A stretch of DNA of 64,000 bases, taken from NCBI RefSeq assembly GCF_016458275.1, contig NZ_JAEMHM010000008.1:1-64000 (forward strand), given 5' to 3'. This document shows, piece after piece, positions 7,798 through 14,913 of the stretch (the first letter of the stretch is position 1; each line of letters begins with the position of its first letter). Origin of the DNA: Geomesophilobacter sediminis. GTDB taxonomy: Bacteria > Desulfobacterota > Desulfuromonadia > Geobacterales > Geobacteraceae. The notes under the pieces were generated by a model, which had not been told where the DNA came from, did no database searches, and worked only from the letters and a program-made list of their open reading frames with translations. The position numbers and the translations under genes are program-made.

Positions 7798-8372
7798 TTA
7801 CCTGTGGGAGCGCCATTCCTGGCGCGAACCGCCGGAGGCGGTGACTTCGGTTGCGGTTATTCGCGCCTGGAAAGGCGCTCCTACAGGGTAAGCAGCTGCC
7901 TTCCTTGTGTGGGGGGGATCGCGACAAGAATGTCGCTCCTACAGGGGCGGACCCATTCGCGCCTGGAAAGGCGCTCCCACAGGGTAAGCAGCTGCCTTCC
8001 TTGTGTGGGGGGGATCGCGACAAGAATGTCGCTCCTACAGGGGCGGACCCATTCGCGCCTGGAAAGGCGCTCCCACAGGGTAAGCAGCTGCCTTCCTTCA
8101 TAGGGAGGTGGATCGCTGACACGAATGTCGCTCCTACAAGGGAACGGACCCATTCGCGCCTGGAAAGGCGCTCCCACAGGGTAAGCAGCTGCCTTCCTAC
8201 ATATGGAGGTGGATCGCTGACCGATTCTGTGGGAGCGCCATTCCTGGCGCGAACCGCCGGAGGCGGTAACTTCGGTTGCGGTTATTCGCGCCTGGGAAGG
8301 CGCTCCCACAGGGAGCAGCTGCCTTCCTTTATAGGGAGGTGGATCGCGACAGGAATGTCGCTCCTACAAGGC
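7798..8372. repeat. Cluster of about eleven REP-like palindromes with ~96-101 bp tandem duplications
   Basis: Two related palindromes recur in both orientations. One has core GCGCCATTCCTGGCGC or GCGCCTTTCCAGGCGC; the other has GCGACATTCCTGTCGC or close variants. Both are preceded by GTGGGAGC or GTAGGAGC. About eleven copies lie between 7802 and 8370. A larger unit beginning ATTCGCGCCTGGAAAGG recurs at 7859, 7955, 8051 and 8152. No gene is visible from 7724 to 8446. Other copies are scattered through the window. This is the pattern of a RAYT/REP-type element family; no transposase is encoded here. Confidence 0.9.
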
Positions 8373-8446
8373 AAAGCGCCGGCAACGTCACTAACTGAGA
8401 TCTCTGCTTGGGGCAGGGGTCCTTCTTTCTTGAAACAGGAGGTCAA

Positions 8447-9322
8447 ATGCATTCATCTCGACAGTACACACGAACCTCAGGCAGGAAGGCCACCTTCTTC
8501 GCGCTCGCCTTCCTGCTCCTTGCCCTATTCGCAGCCTCGGCTTTCGCTGCCGATCTTGCCCTCATCGACGTCAACGCCGCCAAGGGGACTGCCTCGCGCT
8601 ACGTCATCCTCGACGCCCGCCCGAAAGGCGACTGGCAGGCCGGGCATATCCCCGGAGCGATCCCGTTCTCCTGGGATAGCTTTACCCGCACCGATGCCAG
8701 GGGGGTGAAATACAGCTCGCTCCCTCCCCAGGAACTCGCCGCGACGCTCAGCCGGCTCGGGATCGACGAGAAGACGCCGCTGCTCATCTACGGTGACGCC
8801 GACCAGAGCTGGGGGGGAGAGGGTTATGCCAGCTGGCTATTCTCCTGGCTGGGACACAAGGGGCCGATCCGCCTCCTGAAGGGGGGAATCCAGGCGTGGC
8901 AGGGACATAACCTTCCGCTTGCCAAGGGGGCGGAGAAACCGCTTCCGGGTAAAGCCCGCTACCATGTCGATTTGAAGCCCCAGTACATCGTCTCCACCGA
9001 GGATGTCCAGAGAAACAACGGCGGCTTCACCCTCATCGACACCCGTTCCACGCTGGAATGGATCCGCGGCAAGATCCCGGGGGCGATCCACATCCCGTGG
9101 GACGACTTCTACACCGGCAAAGACCGGCACCCCCTTTCCCGGGAGGAGCTGAAACGGCTGCTGGCCAAGCATGGCGTCGATTCGGGGAAACCGGTCGTTT
9201 TCTACTGCTTGGGCGGGGTCCGCTCGGCCTATGCCTGGACCGCCTATCAACTCGCCGGCCTCCCCGACGGCCGCAATTACAAAGGAAGCTGGGCCGCCTG
9301 GGAAAAGCGCTCCGGCCAGTAA
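8447..9322 (+). CDS. Exported double-rhodanese sulfurtransferase-like protein
   Basis: This 291-residue protein has a signal peptide (ATFFALAFLLLALFAASAFA) and so acts outside the cytoplasm. Domain 1 (about 35-155) has LDARPKGDWQAGHIPGAI but a non-cysteine loop (YGDADQSWGGEG). Domain 2 (about 175-290) has IDTRSTLEWIRGKIPGAIHI and an active loop CLGGVRS. This is the usual thiosulfate:cyanide sulfurtransferase layout with a dead first domain. The start at 8447 has CAGGAGGTC 5 nt upstream; upstream in-frame codons run into the repeat cluster. It is a distant paralogue of the 2899 rhodanese lipoprotein and stands directly before a secreted protein and the radical SAM gene. Confidence 0.88.
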   Translation: MHSSRQYTRTSGRKATFFALAFLLLALFAASAFAADLALIDVNAAKGTASRYVILDARPKGDWQAGHIPGAIPFSWDSFTRTDARGVKYSSLPPQELAATLSRLGIDEKTPLLIYGDADQSWGGEGYASWLFSWLGHKGPIRLLKGGIQAWQGHNLPLAKGAEKPLPGKARYHVDLKPQYIVSTEDVQRNNGGFTLIDTRSTLEWIRGKIPGAIHIPWDDFYTGKDRHPLSREELKRLLAKHGVDSGKPVVFYCLGGVRSAYAWTAYQLAGLPDGRNYKGSWAAWEKRSGQ

Positions 9323-9449
9323 AAGAATGGACGTGTAAACCATGATTGCTGCCCAGAGAGGTGCCCTTACGTCCCCTCTCCTTCAAGGGTCGCGCGCGAA
9401 AGCGCGAGTTTGCGACGGACAGGGTGAGGATGGGGGTTGTGGAGGCTGG

Positions 9450-9980
9450 ATGCAGAGGGCTGCTAGGGGTGAGGATGCGCTCCGATACCGCGTTGCAACC
9501 CTCGCGATCGCATCGGCCCTGCTCCTGGCCCTGACCACCATAGCCAACGCCGAGCCACCCCCGACCGCCCCAGCCAAATCGGGCAAAAAGCGCCTGCTCC
9601 TTTTCGCCAAGAACCCGTCTTCCTGGACCGTGGTGAAAGGGGGCGCCAACGGCAATCTCCTCTACCGCGCCTCGACCGGTGACTTTACCCTGGCCGCCCA
9701 GGGGCTTGCCCCCCGTTCGCGCTACGCCCTGATCCGCTACGCCGATCGTCCGCCCCAGGCGGAGGTGCTGGCCCGGGGGACGAGCGACGACCGCGGCCGC
9801 CTGGCGCTGCGCGGCAGGTGGGAAAACTGGACCCGGAAGTTCTGGCTGGTCAGCGGTGAGGACGTAGAAGGAACGCATGGTTCCGCACGGCTGGTGAACT
9901 GGCGTCCCGAGCGCTACCTCTTCGAGGAAAAGCAGCTGGGAACCCCGTGCGACTGCCCGGAACCGGAGGTGAACGAGTAA
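9450..9980 (+). CDS. Secreted protein of unknown function, partner of the downstream radical SAM gene
   Basis: I do not recognise the family. The chosen ATG has GGAGG 5 nt upstream and gives a 176-residue protein. It has an N-terminal signal segment (ATLAIASALLLALTTIANA), a Pro/Lys-rich linker, and a compact domain with FAKNPSSWTVVKGGANG, LYRASTGDFTLAAQGL, SRYALIRYADR and RGRWENWTRKFWLVSGEDV. The tail is CDCPEPEVNE. A longer frame reaching 9342 reads through a palindromic repeat (9361-9437) and is unlikely. The gene ends one base before the radical SAM start. The CDC tail could be a metal or modification site, but that is a guess. Confidence 0.65.
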   Translation: MQRAARGEDALRYRVATLAIASALLLALTTIANAEPPPTAPAKSGKKRLLLFAKNPSSWTVVKGGANGNLLYRASTGDFTLAAQGLAPRSRYALIRYADRPPQAEVLARGTSDDRGRLALRGRWENWTRKFWLVSGEDVEGTHGSARLVNWRPERYLFEEKQLGTPCDCPEPEVNE

Positions 9981-10985
9981 ATGCAAGTATTCCAAGAGAA
10001 ACTGCGCGCCATCGATAGTGGCCTGACCCGCTTCGAGCGCCTGCAGACCCTGCAGGTCAACCTCGGCGACCGGTGCAACTTGAGCTGCATCCATTGCCAC
10101 CACAGCGCATCCCCCACCGGGACGCGGATCATGGGGCGGGAAGTCATCGACCAGGTGGTCCGCTACCTGGAACGGCATCCCGGACTCACCCTGGACATCA
10201 CCGGCGGCTGCCCGGAGCTGAACCCGCATTTCCGGCACCTGGTCGAAGCGACCGCGGGGCTTGCCGCGCGCCGGATCATCCGCAGCAACCTCTCGATTGC
10301 CCTGGAAAAGGGGATGGAGTGGCTGCCGGATTTTTACCGGGAGCAGAACCTGGTGGTGATGGCGTCGCTTCCCTGCTACGAGCTGGAGAACGTGGAAGCC
10401 CAGCGGGGACGGGGGGTATACCAGGCGAGCATCGAGGCGCTCACGCGGCTGAACCAAAAGGGGTACGGCAAGGACCGGGAGCTGCACCTGGTCTACAATC
10501 CCGGCGGTACTGCGGTCGCCGCGGCCCGGGAGACGCTGGAACAAGCCTATCGGCAGGAATTGCGGGAGCGGTTCGGCATCAGCTTCAACCACCTGCACTG
10601 CATGAACAACGTCCCGCTGGGGCGTTACCGCGTCAGCCTGGAGCAAACCGGGGCCTACCAGCGCTACCTCGCCCATCTGGCGGAGCGGTTCAACCCCGAC
10701 GCCGCCCCCGGCATCATGTGCCGGACCCTGATCAGCATCGGCTGGGACGGGACCCTTTACAACTGCGACTTCAATCTCGCCGCCGGGCTCCCCCTGCGCG
10801 GTATCGACGGAGCCCCGCTGCGGGTTGCCGAGCTGGCGGAGGCGGTCCGGTCGGGAAACCCGATCCGGATGGCGGAGCACTGCTTCAGTTGCACTGCGGG
10901 ACACGGTTCCGGCTGCGGAGGCTCCGCCTCAGTGCGTAAGGAAACACCGACAAGGAAAGGCTCCCTGGCATGCCCACCGCAGTAA
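9981..10985 (+). CDS. Radical SAM protein of the ArsS-like (rSAM/Cys-rich) family
   Basis: The radical SAM cluster motif CNLSCIHCH is at residues 32-40 (CxxxCxxC), followed by the GGCPELNP segment. The C-terminal half has the family's Cys-rich pattern: LHCMNNVPLGR, MCRTLISIGWDGTLYNCDFN and CFSCTAGHGSGCGG. Homologues are annotated as arsenosugar-biosynthesis ArsS; some carry selenocysteine where this protein has Cys in GSGCGG. The enzyme should make a 5'-deoxyadenosyl radical to build a C-S, C-As or similar bond. No arsM-like gene is adjacent, so the substrate here is open. It starts directly after the secreted-protein stop with GGAGGTG upstream, and its 3' end overlaps the next gene by 16 nt. 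Confidence 0.85.
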   Translation: MQVFQEKLRAIDSGLTRFERLQTLQVNLGDRCNLSCIHCHHSASPTGTRIMGREVIDQVVRYLERHPGLTLDITGGCPELNPHFRHLVEATAGLAARRIIRSNLSIALEKGMEWLPDFYREQNLVVMASLPCYELENVEAQRGRGVYQASIEALTRLNQKGYGKDRELHLVYNPGGTAVAAARETLEQAYRQELRERFGISFNHLHCMNNVPLGRYRVSLEQTGAYQRYLAHLAERFNPDAAPGIMCRTLISIGWDGTLYNCDFNLAAGLPLRGIDGAPLRVAELAEAVRSGNPIRMAEHCFSCTAGHGSGCGGSASVRKETPTRKGSLACPPQ

Positions 10986-12442
10986 CCGAGCTCCTCACCG
11001 CACTCCATTTCCTGGCGCTGTTCACCCTCTGCCTCTACGGGGGGCACCGGATCTGGCTGATCCGCTCCCTGCTCCGCTACTCGGCCGCGGAACCGGTTGC
11101 CCCGGACCCTTTTCCGGCCGCTGAGGCGCCGCTGGTGACCGTCCAGCTCCCTCTCTACAACGAGCGGTTCGTGGCGGAGCGCCTCCTCGATGCCGCCGCC
11201 GGGCTGGATTGGCCCCGGGACCGGCTCCAGATCCAGGTCCTGGACGATTCCACCGACGACACCCGCGCCCTGGTCGAGCTGCGCGCGGCTTTCTGGCGGG
11301 AGCAGGGTGTCGCGATCGACGTGGTGCGCCGGGAGAACCGGGAAGGGTACAAGGCGGGGGCGCTCGCCCGGGGAATGGTCCTGGCCCGGGGGGAATTCCT
11401 GGCCGTCTTCGATGCCGACTTCATCCCGCCCCGGCATTTCCTGAAGCAGACCATCCCCTGGTTCCGCGACCCCGGCGTCGGCATGGTCCAGACCCGCTGG
11501 TCTTTTTGCAACGCGGACCATTCCTGGTTCACCTCGATCCAGTCCCTGCTGCTCGGCCCGCACTTCGGTATCGAGCATAAGGTCCGGTACCTGCGCGGGC
11601 TCTTTTTCAACTTCAACGGAACCGCCGGAGTCTGGCGTCGGAGCGCGATCGAGTCCGCGGGCGGCTGGCAGTCCGATACCGTGACCGAGGACCTGGATCT
11701 GAGCTACCGGGCGCAGCTGGCGGGATGGCGGTTCGTCTACCGCGACGAATGCGAGGTGCCGTCGGAACTTCCGGTGACCATGGCGGCGCTGCGCAGCCAG
11801 CAGCAGCGCTGGGCCAAGGGATCGATCCAGACCGCCCGCAAGATCCTGCCGCGCCTGCTCGCCAGCCCGCTCCCGGTTGCCGTGAAGCTGGAGGCGGTCG
11901 CCCACCTGACGACGAACCTGTACTGGCTGATGGGGATGGTGGTGATGCTCACCCTCTACCCGGCGGTCACCTGGCGGGTCGGGATCGGGCTGCACCAGAT
12001 GCTCCGTCTGGACCTGCCGCTGTTCCTGGCCACGAGCGGCGCCATCATGGGCTATTTTTTCTTCTATGCCTGGCGCAACCGAACCGTCTCGCTGCGGCAC
12101 CTGCTCCTGCTCCCCGTGCTTACCATCGGGCTTGCGCCGAGCATCGCGCTCTCGGTGGTGAAGGGGATCTTTCGCCGCGGCGGGGAGTTCGAGCGGACTC
12201 CCAAGTTCGGCGTGACCGGTCGCCAGAGGGTTCCCGGCCTGGCCTGGCTTTACCACCAAAAGAGCGTGCGCTATGTCATCATGAACGCGGCACTCCTTTG
12301 CTATTGCCTGCTTCCGGTGCTCTTTGCCTGGCAGCGCCAGACCTGGTTCGCCATCCCCCTGTTCCTGCTTTTTCCGTTCGGCTTTGCCCTGGTACTGGCC
12401 AAAGACCTCAGGGAGGTAGTGCCGATGGGGTCGCGCGGGTGA
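10970..12442 (+). CDS. Processive membrane glycosyltransferase, family 2 (cellulose/mannan-synthase-like)
   Basis: The D,D,D,QxxRW signature of processive GT2 enzymes is complete: VLDDSTDDT, VFDADF, VTEDLDLSYR and QQQRWAKGS. One N-terminal helix (LTALHFLALFTLCLYGG) and about four C-terminal helices (for example TNLYWLMGMVVMLTLYP and YVIMNAALLCYCLLPVL) place the active site at the cytoplasmic face of the inner membrane. It resembles CslA-like glucomannan/mannan synthases. Length is 490 residues. The ATG overlaps the radical SAM gene by 16 nt, and the stop overlaps the next start by 4 nt, so three genes are coupled. Confidence 0.9.
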   Translation: MPTAVTELLTALHFLALFTLCLYGGHRIWLIRSLLRYSAAEPVAPDPFPAAEAPLVTVQLPLYNERFVAERLLDAAAGLDWPRDRLQIQVLDDSTDDTRALVELRAAFWREQGVAIDVVRRENREGYKAGALARGMVLARGEFLAVFDADFIPPRHFLKQTIPWFRDPGVGMVQTRWSFCNADHSWFTSIQSLLLGPHFGIEHKVRYLRGLFFNFNGTAGVWRRSAIESAGGWQSDTVTEDLDLSYRAQLAGWRFVYRDECEVPSELPVTMAALRSQQQRWAKGSIQTARKILPRLLASPLPVAVKLEAVAHLTTNLYWLMGMVVMLTLYPAVTWRVGIGLHQMLRLDLPLFLATSGAIMGYFFFYAWRNRTVSLRHLLLLPVLTIGLAPSIALSVVKGIFRRGGEFERTPKFGVTGRQRVPGLAWLYHQKSVRYVIMNAALLCYCLLPVLFAWQRQTWFAIPLFLLFPFGFALVLAKDLREVVPMGSRG

Positions 12443-13881
12443 CCGATTTTCGGGTGGCGCCGGGCCGGGGGGTGGTGCGGTGGGGCATCCCGCTCCTGGT
12501 GCTGGGCGGTCATGCGCTGCTGGCGCTGCAGCCTGAGTTGCGTCTTTGCGTTCCGCTACTCATCGGGGTAACCGCGGTCGTAACGGTTGCCCTGGCCGCC
12601 GCGGTCTGCGGACCGATAGCGGTCCCCCGTTCCCCGGTGGCGATACTGGCGGTCGCTCTCCTGCTCCGGCTGATGTTCCTCTTCCATCCCCCGCAACTTT
12701 CCGACGACGTCTACCGCTACGTCTGGGACGAGACGCGGACCGTGGCCGGGGTGAATCCCTATGCCCATGCCCCCGGCGCCGTCACCCCTAGCGACGAGCT
12801 CAGGGAGATCCACTCGAGGATCAACCATCCCCAGTTCCCCACCATCTACCCGCCGGCGGCCCAACTCATCTTCGCGGCCGGGGCCGCGCTCCACCCCTCG
12901 GTCGTCGCGCTGAAAGCCGTGCTGGTGGCGCTCGATCTTCTGTTTTGCTATGCGCTGCTGGTGCTGCTGCAACGGGTCGGTCTGCCCGCCGGGCGCGCCG
13001 TGCTCTATGCCTGGAATCCGCTCCCGGTCCTGGAGATCGCGGGCTCCGGCCATGTGGACGGGGCGGGGGTGGCGCTGACGGCCGCGGCGCTGCTGTTGCT
13101 GCTCCCCGAAGGGGGGGATGGCGCGCGGTGCCGGTGGTGGCGCTACGCCGGCGCGGGGGCTTTGGCGGCCGTAGCGGCATTGGTGAAGCTTTTCCCCCTG
13201 GCGCTGACCCCGGTGCTGATCCTGCTGGTGCCCCGGCGGTGGCGTCCCGTGTTTGCCGCTACCTTTGTCACCACCATGGGGCTGTTGATTGCCGCGTTTC
13301 TTCCCGATCTGGCCAACCTAGTTTTCAGCCTGAAGCAGTACGCCCTTAACTGGGAATTCGCCGGCGGCGCCTTCACCGTCCTGCGCGGGGTTCTCGGCTC
13401 CGGGCCGGCCGCCCGACTTTTTCTGATCGGGGCCTTTGCCGCTACCGTCGCCATCGTCACCTGGCGCGTTCAGGTCGGAAGGTGCGAGGCGGCTGGGGAG
13501 AGGGACCGTGCTCTTGCAGGGGTGGAGAGCTGCTATTGCGTCGCCTTCGCGTTTCTCGTGCTGACCCCGACCCTGCAGCCCTGGTACGCCCTCTGGCTGG
13601 CGGGGTTCCTTCCCTTTTGCGGCGGACCGGCCGGCATTGTGCTCTGCTGGGCGGTGTTGCTCACCTACCGGGTCCAGATCCCGTACTTCATCCTGGGGGA
13701 GTGGACCGAGAGCGGCTACGTCACCTTTGCGGTCGCTGCGGCACCGCTGATCGCCGGTATCGCTGCCTTTTGTGCCGCACGGCGAAAGGGGGGGAGGGCC
13801 TTTTTGCTTCGAGGAAGCCAGGATGGCTCAATAGGTAATGGGACGCTTGCCCTGTGGGAGCGCCTTTCCAGGCGCGATTGA
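12439..13881 (+). CDS. Multi-spanning GT-C-type mannosyltransferase-like membrane protein
   Basis: A 480-residue, strongly hydrophobic protein with about ten membrane helices. The first extracytoplasmic loop has the acidic pair in QLSDDVYRYVWDETR and the NPYAHAPG segment, as in lipid-linked-sugar-dependent mannosyltransferases (GT87 and related). Later blocks NHPQFPTIYPP and YAWNPLPVLEIAGSGHVDG are typical. It probably uses a polyprenyl-phosphate sugar, which the GT2 at 6971 could supply. The GTG start overlaps the upstream TGA. Oddly, the last residues (LALWERLSRRD) are encoded by a REP-like palindrome, so the native C-terminus seems replaced or extended. Confidence 0.82.
   Translation: MTDFRVAPGRGVVRWGIPLLVLGGHALLALQPELRLCVPLLIGVTAVVTVALAAAVCGPIAVPRSPVAILAVALLLRLMFLFHPPQLSDDVYRYVWDETRTVAGVNPYAHAPGAVTPSDELREIHSRINHPQFPTIYPPAAQLIFAAGAALHPSVVALKAVLVALDLLFCYALLVLLQRVGLPAGRAVLYAWNPLPVLEIAGSGHVDGAGVALTAAALLLLLPEGGDGARCRWWRYAGAGALAAVAALVKLFPLALTPVLILLVPRRWRPVFAATFVTTMGLLIAAFLPDLANLVFSLKQYALNWEFAGGAFTVLRGVLGSGPAARLFLIGAFAATVAIVTWRVQVGRCEAAGERDRALAGVESCYCVAFAFLVLTPTLQPWYALWLAGFLPFCGGPAGIVLCWAVLLTYRVQIPYFILGEWTESGYVTFAVAAAPLIAGIAAFCAARRKGGRAFLLRGSQDGSIGNGTLALWERLSRRD
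13851..13881. repeat. REP-like palindrome forming the end of the GT-C gene
   Basis: The sequence GTGGGAGCGCCTTTCCAGG followed by CGCGATTGA is a member of the palindrome family clustered at 7798-8372. Its TGA supplies the stop codon of the membrane glycosyltransferase. Confidence 0.85.
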
Positions 13882-13981
13882 CCGCAGCGGTTGGCTGCAT
13901 GATTCAAGCCGAGGCCCATCGGGGTGATGGGCGCAGTCTTCATTCCCGCTCGTAAGGGCGCAGCATATTGGCCACACGCAA

Positions 13982-14014
13982 GAAGGGCCGCTCCCGGGGA
14001 GCGGCCCTTCTTTT
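13982..14014 (+). terminator. Intrinsic terminator after the glycosyltransferase operon
   Basis: A perfect hairpin GAAGGGCCGCTCC/GGAGCGGCCCTTC is followed by TTTTA. It closes the rightward transcript about 100 bp after the GT-C stop. Confidence 0.85.
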
Positions 14015-14046
14015 ATTTCGAAATTTTCCCCCAAAAGAAGGTCCGT

Positions 14047-14182
14047 CCTATGATCCCGCCCCCTTTGGCAAAGGGGGCGGGGGGGGATTTGGCTCTGAGG
14101 TTATCCGTTGTGCCCTCTAATGCCTGAACCTTAGAGGCAAATCCCCCTAAATCCCCCTTCGCAAAGGGGGACTTTACCGGGA
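14047..14182. repeat. Two CCCCCTTTGC-AAAGGGGG palindromic repeats
   Basis: Two copies of a second palindrome family lie at about 14052-14090 and 14135-14175. The second has the extended form AACCTTAGAGGCAAATCCCC then TAAATCC before the palindrome. A very similar extended copy is at 34594-34690, and shorter copies are at 35841 and 44492. No gene is visible in 13882-14261. Confidence 0.8.
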
Positions 14183-14261
14183 TTTGCCCAGAGCCAGCAT
14201 TACCTCTCCATATGGCTCCAGAGTCGCCGGTGTCATTACCAAGCTGGAGCGCTCATGTCCT

Positions 14262-14849
14262 TTAGTGGCAGGGGAGCTGGGCGGCGATGGTGTTGATCTG
14301 GTCCAGGGTCAGGGTGGAGAGGACCCCCATGCCGCCGGTGTTGTTGGCGATCATCGCCTGGATCCGGTCCGGGGTCCCGTTGGTAATCGTGGTCGCGGTG
14401 ATCGGTCCGTGGCAGTGGGCGCAGTTGTTTTCGTAGAGGTTCTGCCCGTCGGTGGCCACGACGGTTGCGGCCTGCTGGGACGGTGCGCTCTCACCGCCGG
14501 GGCCGACTGCCGTGACGACATAGTAATAGGTCTGGCTCACGTAGAGCCCCACCTGCTCGTACTTGATCCAGCTCCCGACGTCCACCTTGGTACCGGTCGC
14601 GGGGGTGACGTTCGGGTCGGTGGACCAGTACACGTGGTAGGTGGTTGCTCCGGGCACCGCCGTCCAGGTGAGGACGATCTTGTTGATGCCGCTGGTCGCG
14701 GTCACGCCGGTCGGTGCGGTGGGGGCTGCCGGCGCGGTGGTCGTTCCGGTCGTGGTCCCGGTGGCGGACGAGTTGCCGCAGCCGGTGAGAAACAGGGAAA
14801 AAAGGCCGGCGAGGAGGGCCGCGCCGGCAATGTTGGTACGCATCTTCAT
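14262..14849 (-). CDS. Lipoprotein with fibronectin type III domain and a mono-haem c-type cytochrome domain
   Basis: The protein begins MKMRTNIAGAALLAGLFSLF and has a lipobox LTGC. It continues with a Thr/Gly/Ala linker and an FN3-like domain (APTAPTGVTATSGINK, YHVYWSTDPNVT, YYYVVTAVGPGGESAPS). It ends with a short cytochrome c domain: haem motif CAHCH at about 146-150, distal Met in GGMGVLSTLT, and terminal LDQINTIAAQL. It should be anchored outside the cytoplasm and carry electrons. The start has a GGAG site 7 nt upstream; a longer ATG start at 14885 is less likely. It lies 64 bp downstream of the beta-propeller lipoprotein gene and is probably co-transcribed with it. Confidence 0.87.
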   Translation of the reverse strand: MKMRTNIAGAALLAGLFSLFLTGCGNSSATGTTTGTTTAPAAPTAPTGVTATSGINKIVLTWTAVPGATTYHVYWSTDPNVTPATGTKVDVGSWIKYEQVGLYVSQTYYYVVTAVGPGGESAPSQQAATVVATDGQNLYENNCAHCHGPITATTITNGTPDRIQAMIANNTGGMGVLSTLTLDQINTIAAQLPCH

Positions 14850-14913
14850 GTCAGGCTCCGAAGGCGAGATCGGCCCGCGCCGCACCAGAAGGCGCGACGC
14901 GGGTCGGCCTGGT

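Noticed and set aside
7798-8372. CRISPR array
   Set aside because: Repeats are palindromic, inverted relative to each other and unevenly spaced; there are no unique equal-length spacers and no cas genes.
9342-9449. 36-residue N-terminal extension of the secreted protein
   Set aside because: It is encoded by an interspersed palindromic repeat and would hide the signal peptide.
9033-10904. 623-residue minus-strand open frame across the rhodanese, secreted and radical SAM genes
   Set aside because: It opposes three well-supported genes and has no recognisable motifs.
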